Positions 56,693 through 64,000 of a stretch of DNA of 64,000 bases are shown one piece after another. The position numbers and the translations under genes are program-made. Source of the DNA: Candidatus Caenarcanales bacterium (GTDB taxonomy: Bacteria; Cyanobacteriota; Vampirovibrionia; LMEP-6097); the NCBI GenBank assembly GCA_013216135.1, contig JABSOS010000010.1:1-64000 (forward strand), in the 5' to 3' direction. Below the pieces are notes generated by a model. The model was given only the letters and a program-made list of their open reading frames with translations. It ran no database searches and was not told the DNA's origin. The first letter of the stretch is position 1, and every line of letters begins with the position of its first letter.

Positions 56693-58345
56693 ATGGTTGA
56701 TAATATCCCAAAACATAAACAAAGCCAATCTCCGCTTCCTCAAATCAGAAGAATTAAAACTTCTGGAAAAGCTTTATCTGGAGATGGAAGTAAGGTAAAA
56801 AATACAAAAAGAATAAATCAAATTTCTTCATCTAATTCAGTAGATACACAAAACCTCTTATTAACTGAAACACGAAAACTTATGTTTAAGTATCTAGCCG
56901 AGCACCATAAGGGTAAAATTTCTTCCCCTGAGAAAAAAGATGAAATTAAACAAGTCTCACAATCTATAAATCAAAACCTAAACACTTACTTTGAAAATGC
57001 ACGGCAAGCTGAAAGTGAAAAACCAGGTGCTTTAACAGCAGCTGTAAGTAAATATGTAGATTCAATAGTAGTAAAAGCCTTTCATGATGCACAAACATTT
57101 ACCATTAGAGATATACACGCTCTAATGTCTCCTCTGTATTCCTCCGAAGAAAATATTAAATTTGATAAACAACTCTCAAATGGAGAGTATAAGTCATATA
57201 TGAACTACACTATGGTTGAGCTAGCAAAACTTTCAGCTATAGATAAGGAAAAACTATCAAAATTCTCTGAAGCAGATACAAGTAAGCTACAAACTGTGTT
57301 TGAAAACCAAGGTTCAATGTTTAAAGGTTTTTCAAAATTAAGTGACGTTTTCGAAGCTATTCACTTGATAGATAAAGAAAGAAAAGACTTATCAAAACCA
57401 GCAGTAATTCCTTTGGTTAAAGAAGGTAAAAGTGACAAAATTAAATACGAATCACAAGAACAAAAAAAGCAAGAAAACAAAAATCAATCTCAAGAATTAC
57501 TAGAATTAAGAAATAAATTGTCAGACACATTAAATCCTAAGATTGAAAAAGTTATGGCAAATAACATGGGCTTAGCTCTAAAAGCTATGACCGCACCTTT
57601 TGCAAAAAATACAATAAATACCATGAACGATTTAACAAATGGGCAAAATGATAACGAAGTATTACATTCAATTGCTTACGAAGGGATCATAGAAGCTTTT
57701 AAACAATTTACTAAAAAGAGAGAGGATAGCAGTAAACGAGATTTGGCATTTTCAACCTTGCTATTAAAGCCTTTAGAAGCTAACTACAATCCAGAATATT
57801 TAATTGAACCATTAATGAGAGACTATAGTTCATCACGAATAGGGGGAAAACATGCCAAAAGATTACTTGGTGATAAAAGTCAAAATATAGCTCCAAAGAA
57901 AATAGAAGAAGCAAAAAATGCAAAAGGGATAAGATTCAATGATGCTGTTGACCAAAATGGTAATTCAGTTTCTCCTTACCCGAACAAAGTTCCGGAAGGC
58001 ACTTCTCCCAACATGATTGATCCTAATCAAAATCCAATGAGAGACATGATCACAGAAGACTGGATGAACACTTTAGATGAAGTTTTAGCTACCGTCACAC
58101 ATCTTGAAAGAGATGTAACAAATCTAAAATATGGAACTTATGGTCAAGAATCAACACCAAGAGATGAAGTTGTAAAAATTTTCAATTTAGATGAAAAAAG
58201 AATTAAAAAGATAGAGAATAGAACTATAAGAAAATTAAGGCATCGATATCGTTTAGACCATATTAGTAACGCATACTTCGGTGAGCCTCGCGAAATAAAA
58301 GCAAAGAAAAAAACACCTAAAGCTGATGTGAATTCTGAAAACTAA
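56693..58345 (+). CDS. Divergent sigma-70-like protein with large N-terminal extension
   Basis: 550 residues, no cysteine. The C-terminal 458-530 matches sigma region 4: LATVTHLERDVTNLKYG, then STPRDEVVKIFNLDEKRIKK, then IENRTIRKLRHRYR, including the helix-turn-helix. Residues 285-360 look like a degenerate region 2: VMANNMGLALKAMTAPFAK, then IAYEGIIEAFKQF and AFSTLLLKP, in the places of NLRLV..IA, EG..GL..A...F and FSTY. The first 280 residues are unlike sigma factors: basic, Ser/Lys/Gln-rich, helical. No Shine-Dalgarno site; short leader. It could be an alternative sigma factor or an anti-sigma-like decoy. Stop overlaps the aroE stop by 4 bp (convergent). Confidence 0.65.
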   Translation: MVDNIPKHKQSQSPLPQIRRIKTSGKALSGDGSKVKNTKRINQISSSNSVDTQNLLLTETRKLMFKYLAEHHKGKISSPEKKDEIKQVSQSINQNLNTYFENARQAESEKPGALTAAVSKYVDSIVVKAFHDAQTFTIRDIHALMSPLYSSEENIKFDKQLSNGEYKSYMNYTMVELAKLSAIDKEKLSKFSEADTSKLQTVFENQGSMFKGFSKLSDVFEAIHLIDKERKDLSKPAVIPLVKEGKSDKIKYESQEQKKQENKNQSQELLELRNKLSDTLNPKIEKVMANNMGLALKAMTAPFAKNTINTMNDLTNGQNDNEVLHSIAYEGIIEAFKQFTKKREDSSKRDLAFSTLLLKPLEANYNPEYLIEPLMRDYSSSRIGGKHAKRLLGDKSQNIAPKKIEEAKNAKGIRFNDAVDQNGNSVSPYPNKVPEGTSPNMIDPNQNPMRDMITEDWMNTLDEVLATVTHLERDVTNLKYGTYGQESTPRDEVVKIFNLDEKRIKKIENRTIRKLRHRYRLDHISNAYFGEPREIKAKKKTPKADVNSEN

Positions 58346-59181
58346 GCAGCTACAGCTGAATAAAAAGCCTCACGCATCTTAGTGATTAAATCTTCATTCA
58401 ACTCGGTCCCAGTCCATAAAGAAAAAGACTCAGCACCTTGCAGAACTAACATTTCAGAACCATTAATCGCATGACATTTACGCTTACGTGCTTCTTGAAG
58501 CATCAGCGTATCAGAGTAAATCAAATCATAAACAATAGAACCTTCTTCAAGGCAATTAAGCTGCAAGTCTGTTAGCGGCATCTCACCAGCTAGCCTTCCC
58601 TGCCCAACAGGAGTAGCATTAATCAAAAGATGAGTGTCAGAAATATCAAATTCTCTATTAAAGAGTTCCACGACAAGTTCACAGTTATCTAAACGAGGTA
58701 AGTCATTAACAACTTTATCTACATTACGAACACGAACTTCAATTCTCTCCACCTCTAGATCCTCTAATGCTACTAAAACAGCTTTAGCTGCTCCACCACC
58801 ACCTAAAATCGTAACTTTCTTACCTTTGAGGTCATGATCTTTTAAACTCTCTTTAAAACCGAAGTAATCGGTGTTATAACCTTCAATCAAACCACCACGA
58901 TTTACCTTTACGGTATTCACCGCTCCGATTCGCTTAGCAAGCTTATCAACTTTATTTATATACTTAAGAATTTTTTCTTTATATGGAATAGTAATATTCA
59001 TTCCATTCAGTTTCATAAGTAACTGACGAATTTCAGTTTCAAAATTCTCTTCTGTTATCTCATATTTATCATAATTTGCTTGAATGCCAGCATGCGCAAT
59101 GGCCGCAGCCTGAATCTCCGGAGATTTAGAGTGCTTTAAAGTCGCACCAACTACGCCATAGTTTAAGATTTCATCTCGCAT
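58342..59181 (-). CDS. aroE: Shikimate dehydrogenase
   Basis: Reduces 3-dehydroshikimate to shikimate with NADPH, in the aromatic amino acid pathway. 279 residues. Shikimate-binding SKSPEIQ (near 18-24), catalytic Lys68 in NITIPYK, Asp105 in NTDYFG, and the NADP loop GGGGAAKA (127-134) are present, with [13 protein letters not shown] near the end. Its ATG lies inside the carB end (19-bp overlap), so the two genes are translationally coupled on the minus strand. Confidence 0.93.
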   Translation of the reverse strand: MRDEILNYGVVGATLKHSKSPEIQAAAIAHAGIQANYDKYEITEENFETEIRQLLMKLNGMNITIPYKEKILKYINKVDKLAKRIGAVNTVKVNRGGLIEGYNTDYFGFKESLKDHDLKGKKVTILGGGGAAKAVLVALEDLEVERIEVRVRNVDKVVNDLPRLDNCELVVELFNREFDISDTHLLINATPVGQGRLAGEMPLTDLQLNCLEEGSIVYDLIYSDTLMLQEARKRKCHAINGSEMLVLQGAESFSLWTGTELNEDLITKMREAFYSAVAA

Positions 59182-62100
59182 AAATTGAGGTTCAAATACT
59201 CCTGTAGAGATTTTACCTCTAATGAGTGATTTTTTAACGCACCAAGTGCTTTAACCATGATTTGCGTAGCTGTAGCTGTAGTTATAACTGGAATATTATT
59301 TGATAAAGCTATCTTTGTAATCACCTGACTATCTTCAAATGCAACTTTACCTGAAGGAACATTAAAGATTAATACGATCTCACCATTTTTAAGTAAATCG
59401 GCGATAGTAGGTCTAGCTTCATTAATCTTATAAACTCTCTGGATAGGAATATTCATTTGCTCGAGATAATTAGCAGTACCACTAGTAGCAACAATCTCGT
59501 AGCCATATTTAATTAAATCTTGAGCGACTTCAAGTGAGTATTGTTTGTCTTTATCGCTGTAACTCATAAAGACTTTACCTTTTTCAGGTAACTTAAGTAA
59601 AGCACCCATCTGCGCTTTAGCAAAAGCCATATAGAAGCTATCACTAACTCCCATAACTTCACCAGTACTCTTCATTTCAGGACCTAAGAAAATTGGCGTA
59701 CCTTCAAATTTATTGAAAGAGAAAACAGCTTCTTTTACAGAAACTTGATTCTGAGGAATATCTTTTAGCATTTCTTTTACTTTAAGCTCTTCGATAGTTT
59801 TCCCAGCCATAATCAAGCTTGCAAGCTTAGCCCAAGGAATACCTGTAGCTTTACTGATAAATGGAACACTACGACTCGCTCTAGGGTTAACTTCTAAAAT
59901 ATAAAGTTCATCGTCTTTAACAGCGAACTGAATATTCATAAGTCCGATTACATTTAAACTCTTCGCAAGTTTATCAGTAGCTTCTCTAATTTGAGCAAGA
60001 ATATTCTCAGAAAGAGTTTGACTAGGGTAAACAGAAGCCGAGTCACCACTATGAACCCCCGCATACTCAACGTGCTCCATAATACCTGCAATGACAACAT
60101 CTTTGGTATCTGAAATAGCATCGACATCTACCTCTAATGCTTCATCTAAAAACTTATCTATCAGTATCGGGAACTGGGAATCCTCTAAGATAGTCTGCTC
60201 AATCCAGTTATCAAGTTCAAGTTCAGAGTAAGCGATTTCCATACCTCTACCACCTAAAACATAACTAGGTCTAAGTACTACAGGGTAACCTAACTCTTCA
60301 GTTATCTTTTTAGTTTCTTCAATGCTGCTAGCTATAGCGTTCCTAGTCTGCCTCAAGCCAAGCTTCTTAACTAAAGCTCCGAATTTATCTCTGTCTTCTG
60401 CAAGAGCAATAGATTCTGGCTGAGTACCAATGATTTTAAGACCTCTATTTTTAAGCTCTTCAGCGATATTTAAAGGAGTTTGTCCACCAAATTGAACAAT
60501 TGCACCATGCATTTTATTACCTAAACTCTCTTCACGCTTCCAGATACTCATTACATCTTCAACTGTAATCGGCTCAAAATATAATTTATCACTGGTATCA
60601 AAATCAGTAGAAACTGTTTCTGGATTATTATTTACCATGATAGTTTTATAACCAGCATCAGAAAGAGCTTGGGCTGCATGAACACAACAGTAATCAAATT
60701 CAATTCCCTGACCAATTCTATTAGGACCACCACCTAAAATCATCACCTGCTCACCAGCAACTGGAGTAATTTCGTCTTCCATATCGTAACTTGAGTAATG
60801 GTATGGAGTATATGACTCAAATTCACCAGCACAAGTGTCAATCGTTTTAAACACAGCACTAATATCATTAAGCTCTCTAAACTTAACTATTTCGTGTTCA
60901 TGAATTCCTGTGATAGCAGAGATTTGTCTATCAGAGAAACCTAACTCTTTAATCTCTCTCATGAATTCTACTGTAAATTCACCGATAGCAGTATTTTCTT
61001 TAATCTCTAAAGTCTTTTCAACAAGCTGCCCTAAGTGCTTCAAGAACCATTTATCAATCTTAGATAAATTATGAATTTCATCTAAGCTAAGCCCTAAGTA
61101 AAAAGCATCGAAGAGTTGATAAACACGCTTAGAGCTAGGCGTCGCAATCTCTTTTCTAATCTCCTTAGCGCGAGAAATTTTCTTTCTCTCGCTCATTTCT
61201 CTTTGTAAAAGAGAAGGGTTGATAAACCCAAATGAATCTTTAGCTTCAATACTTCTAAGTGCCTTCTGGAAAGACTCTTTAAAAGATCTAGCCACTGACA
61301 TAGTTTCACCTACAGACTTCATCTGAGTACCTAACTTATCTTTTACTCCAGGGAATTTCTCGAAGGCAAATTTAGGAATCTTCGTTACGACATAGTCTAA
61401 AGTCGGCTCGAAACTCGCCATAGTGGTCTTGGTAATATCATTAGGGATTTCATCTAAGCTATAACCGACAGCAAGCTTAGCTGCGATCTTCGCGATCGGG
61501 AAGCCAGTCGCTTTAGAAGCTAAAGCACTTGAACGTGAAACACGTGGATTCATCTCAATGACTATAAATTCACCAGTTTCTGGATTTAACGAGAACTGAA
61601 TATTACTACCACCTGTCTCTACTCCTACACCTCTAATTACCTTAATAGAAGCATCTCTGAGCATCTGAAACTCTTTGTCGGTAAGAGTCTGAGTCGGAGC
61701 TACAGTAATACTATCTCCAGTGTGAACTCCCATAGGATCAAAATTCTCAATTGCGCAGATAATTACGACATTATCCTTAAGATCTCTCATCACCTCAAAT
61801 TCAATCTCTTTCCAACCTAAAAGAGACTTTTCGACTAAAACCTGACGCGTCGGGCTTGCAGCTAAACCTTTTGCGATAGCTTCATCTAACTCATCAAAGT
61901 TATAGGCTAAGCCACCACCGTAGCCACCTAAAGTAAAAGCTGGTCTTAAAATTAAAGGAAAACCTATTTCTTGAGCTACTTCACGTGCTTCAGAGATAGT
62001 GTTAACGGTCTTCGAGCTAGGTGTATCAAGCTCTAATCTATCCATTAGATCTTTAAATAGTGCTCTATCTTCTGCTAGTTCAATCGCTTCAAGCTTAGCT

Positions 62101-62450
62101 CCGATTAATTCGACGTTATACTCATCCAGAACTCCAGACTTTGCAAGCTCAACGGCTGCATTTAAACTAGTCTGCCCGCCCATAGTCGGTAAAATGGCAT
62201 CTGGTTTCTCTTTTTTAATAATTTTAGTTAAACACTCAAGGTTAATAGGCTCGACATAAGTCTTATCTGCAAAATCTGGGTCTGTCATGATAGTAGCTGG
62301 ATTACTATTCACCAGAACTACTTCAAAACCTTCTTCTTTTAAAGCTTTACAGGCTTGGGTACCAGAATAGTCAAATTCACAGGCTTGACCGATAATAATG
62401 GGACCTGCACCGATGATCAGGATTTTTTTAATGTCTTGTCTTTTAGGCAT
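59163..62450 (-). CDS. carB: Carbamoyl-phosphate synthase large subunit
   Basis: Makes carbamoyl phosphate for pyrimidine and arginine synthesis, using ammonia passed from CarA, which is not in the window. 1095 residues. Two ATP-grasp halves are visible, the first starting [20 protein letters not shown] and the second [30 protein letters not shown] and [10 protein letters not shown] mark the two ATP-binding loops. A C-terminal MGS-like regulatory domain follows from about 960 ([20 protein letters not shown]). The ATG is 5 bases behind the stop of the unknown gene before it, so they may be co-transcribed. pyrE and argH are in the window but not linked. Confidence 0.97.
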   Translation of the reverse strand: MPKRQDIKKILIIGAGPIIIGQACEFDYSGTQACKALKEEGFEVVLVNSNPATIMTDPDFADKTYVEPINLECLTKIIKKEKPDAILPTMGGQTSLNAAVELAKSGVLDEYNVELIGAKLEAIELAEDRALFKDLMDRLELDTPSSKTVNTISEAREVAQEIGFPLILRPAFTLGGYGGGLAYNFDELDEAIAKGLAASPTRQVLVEKSLLGWKEIEFEVMRDLKDNVVIICAIENFDPMGVHTGDSITVAPTQTLTDKEFQMLRDASIKVIRGVGVETGGSNIQFSLNPETGEFIVIEMNPRVSRSSALASKATGFPIAKIAAKLAVGYSLDEIPNDITKTTMASFEPTLDYVVTKIPKFAFEKFPGVKDKLGTQMKSVGETMSVARSFKESFQKALRSIEAKDSFGFINPSLLQREMSERKKISRAKEIRKEIATPSSKRVYQLFDAFYLGLSLDEIHNLSKIDKWFLKHLGQLVEKTLEIKENTAIGEFTVEFMREIKELGFSDRQISAITGIHEHEIVKFRELNDISAVFKTIDTCAGEFESYTPYHYSSYDMEDEITPVAGEQVMILGGGPNRIGQGIEFDYCCVHAAQALSDAGYKTIMVNNNPETVSTDFDTSDKLYFEPITVEDVMSIWKREESLGNKMHGAIVQFGGQTPLNIAEELKNRGLKIIGTQPESIALAEDRDKFGALVKKLGLRQTRNAIASSIEETKKITEELGYPVVLRPSYVLGGRGMEIAYSELELDNWIEQTILEDSQFPILIDKFLDEALEVDVDAISDTKDVVIAGIMEHVEYAGVHSGDSASVYPSQTLSENILAQIREATDKLAKSLNVIGLMNIQFAVKDDELYILEVNPRASRSVPFISKATGIPWAKLASLIMAGKTIEELKVKEMLKDIPQNQVSVKEAVFSFNKFEGTPIFLGPEMKSTGEVMGVSDSFYMAFAKAQMGALLKLPEKGKVFMSYSDKDKQYSLEVAQDLIKYGYEIVATSGTANYLEQMNIPIQRVYKINEARPTIADLLKNGEIVLIFNVPSGKVAFEDSQVITKIALSNNIPVITTATATQIMVKALGALKNHSLEVKSLQEYLNLNLCEMKS

Positions 62451-62455
62451 TAAAA

Positions 62456-63175
62456 TTACATTTTACTATTTTCTGATTGATTATTAATGATATCTACTAA
62501 AAAAATTAAAGCCTTTATATTTTTTTCAAATAATGGAACTGAATTCATTCTACCCATAAGAGCAGCTTGATCTAAATTTTTATATCTAAGAAAGTATGAT
62601 TTTAATTTATCAAAAATATGTTTAAAACAATATTGAATATCTGGACCAGACAAATCTATATTACTTTCTGATCCACCATTTTTATCGACAGAGTCATATA
62701 TCTGATTTATCTTATCTCCTGATTCCGAATAAACATCTCGCTTTGAAAGTATTGATGGAGTTGCTCCTATAAGTTCTTTTATGTCTTTTTTTAAAAGTCC
62801 CTCTTTATTTAACGAATTAACTATATTCACCATTCTTTTCGTTGTAATTTGCCTTTGAGTTTTTTTATCTTTACTTGAAGCTATAGCATCTAACACGTTC
62901 TTAAAGGTAGAAATTACTTTATAGCTGGGAGAGCTTCTATCAATCGACACATCAAGATCTTTACTAGGTGAATGCATCGTCTTTTTTTCTGCCCTTGTTA
63001 TAACTTTTGGTATGTTTAGGTCACCTATGTTTGTATCACCGTTCACAAAATTAACTAAGGTATCTATAAAACCTGTTACTTTATCTTCAAGCTGCTCTTT
63101 TTTCTCAGCATTTTGCTCAGCTTTATAATTTTCAAAAGATGTTTGAAGTTTTTGAGCAAAAGCCAGTAATTTCAT
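62456..63175 (-). CDS. Unknown 239-residue protein upstream of carB
   Basis: No family recognised. Lysine- and serine-rich, helical. The frame opens with GTG at 63229, but TATTAT at 63184-63189 lies eight bases before the ATG at 63175 and would be inside a longer gene, so 63175 is the likelier start ([20 protein letters not shown]). It ends 5 bases before carB. The 178 bases between 63230 and 63407 hold the divergent control region without other clear signals. Function unknown. Confidence 0.65.
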   Translation of the reverse strand: MKLLAFAQKLQTSFENYKAEQNAEKKEQLEDKVTGFIDTLVNFVNGDTNIGDLNIPKVITRAEKKTMHSPSKDLDVSIDRSSPSYKVISTFKNVLDAIASSKDKKTQRQITTKRMVNIVNSLNKEGLLKKDIKELIGATPSILSKRDVYSESGDKINQIYDSVDKNGGSESNIDLSGPDIQYCFKHIFDKLKSYFLRYKNLDQAALMGRMNSVPLFEKNIKALIFLVDIINNQSENSKM

Positions 63176-63407
63176 AAATACACATAATACGACACAAGCA
63201 AGATAATTGCCTATTTTACACAATAACACCCTCGAATTTTTTAATCAAAATAACCATGAATGACGCCTCAAGATTAAATTTTTGAAATGTTTAAGAAAAA
63301 GTAAATACTTTTTAACAAAATAGGGCGAATTTACGCTAAAATGGTATTTACCAAAGCCTTCAATGACATATCGACGAAGATAAAATCTAGTTAGGAGTAA
63401 CTACCAC

Positions 63408-64000
63408 TTGGTTCAAGCCACTCAAAAAGTGCAAGGTAGCACGCCAGATTTAAATAATAAAGGAACGACAGTCGTTTCAAATACTGCTACGCCTGAACTT
63501 ACAAGTCAAAGCACTGAGCAAAATAAGAACCCTAAAACTCAAACTAACCCTGAAAATCAGTCTCAACAAATAGATAATTTACACCAAACATCTACTCCAG
63601 TTTCACCTGGAATGGAACAAATTAGGCGCCTTCAAGAACTTAGAGAAGTTCTTATGAGTGGAGACACTGTTAAAAATACTAAGAATGACGCTATTGCTCT
63701 AGATTTAGTAGGAGTAGTTAAGAGTAATTTAGATCCAAGTAGTGCAAAATTGGGAGAACATGCCCAGCTTTTAAATGAACTTGAAGCATTAATTACTGAT
63801 CAAAAATTCTCAGACGCTAACAGTAAAATAACTGAAATAGCAAAATCCTTTGAAGATGAAATAAAAGCTAAAAACTTCACCCCACAAAAGAATACAGCTG
63901 GTGGTGGTTTCTTTACTTTAATTGATACTGTTATACAAAACTTTTTAGGAAATGTCGCTGGACCTGCAACTGTTAAATTTGTCGAAGAGACTCTTGGTAT
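63408..64000 (+). CDS. Unknown protein, 5' part only (runs off the window)
   Basis: Open frame from TTG at 63408 to the window end, at least 197 residues, with no stop. AGGAG at 63393-63397 lies 10 bases before the TTG, and an in-frame stop precedes it at 63381, so the TTG start is plausible. The N-terminus is Ser/Thr/Asn/Gln-rich (VQATQKVQGSTPDLNNKGTT), then helical, with a glycine-rich hydrophobic part near 180 (GGGFFTLIDTVIQNFLGNVA). No cysteine so far. It resembles the cysteine-free unknown proteins of the window in style. Confidence 0.65.
   Translation, partial: MVQATQKVQGSTPDLNNKGTTVVSNTATPELTSQSTEQNKNPKTQTNPENQSQQIDNLHQTSTPVSPGMEQIRRLQELREVLMSGDTVKNTKNDAIALDLVGVVKSNLDPSSAKLGEHAQLLNELEALITDQKFSDANSKITEIAKSFEDEIKAKNFTPQKNTAGGGFFTLIDTVIQNFLGNVAGPATVKFVEETLG

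Overview
The window is AT-rich, uses the standard bacterial code (TGA is a stop) and mixes ordinary housekeeping genes with many large proteins of no family I recognise. Two large proteins resemble DUF3370, a domain I know mainly from cyanobacteria, and HemB has the aspartate-type metal site common in cyanobacteria and plastids. A non-photosynthetic relative of the Cyanobacteria (Melainabacteria/Vampirovibrionia type) is my best guess. This is inference from a few markers, not a placement.

Layout. 1-63 is the tail of a transposase gene. 128-5917 holds a PP2C-type phosphatase convergent with two unknown proteins; all three seem to share an N-terminal module. 6011-12349 is a duplicated cluster with two DUF3370-like proteins, a shared C-terminal module and a decayed third copy. 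12391-19744 is a five-gene minus-strand operon in which a large-plus-small gene pair occurs twice. 20027-31136 carries further very large unknown proteins, a cytidine-deaminase-like protein, an AAA/DUF4143 ATPase and pyrE. 31273-34202 is a 23S rRNA gene on the minus strand, flanked by its own processing stem but without 16S or 5S in the window. 34557-35471 holds yidD and a frameshifted gene. From 35.5 kb on most genes are recognisable: glyS, a GNAT acetyltransferase, hemB, argH, comM, a membrane-thioesterase fusion, mutS, topA, 5-formyl-THF cyclo-ligase, aroE and carB, interleaved with unknown genes, a second DUF4143 ATPase and a divergent sigma-70-like protein.

Two patterns cut across the window. 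First, nine large unknown proteins (372 to 1058 residues, about 6,300 residues together) contain no cysteine and no signal peptide, while the housekeeping proteins beside them have normal cysteine content. Several of these proteins start with short Ser/Thr/Asn/Pro-rich stretches. A dedicated non-Sec export route is one explanation; it is untested. Second, many first genes lack a Shine-Dalgarno site and have a -10-like hexamer 6 to 8 bases before the start codon, which suggests leaderless mRNAs, while internal operon genes carry AGGAG sites.

How the genes could work together: carB, pyrE, argH, aroE, hemB and the folate enzyme supply pyrimidine, arginine, aromatic, tetrapyrrole and one-carbon metabolism; mutS, topA and comM act on DNA; glyS and 23S serve translation. 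The unknown clusters look like a lineage-specific expanded set and are the most likely place for new biology.
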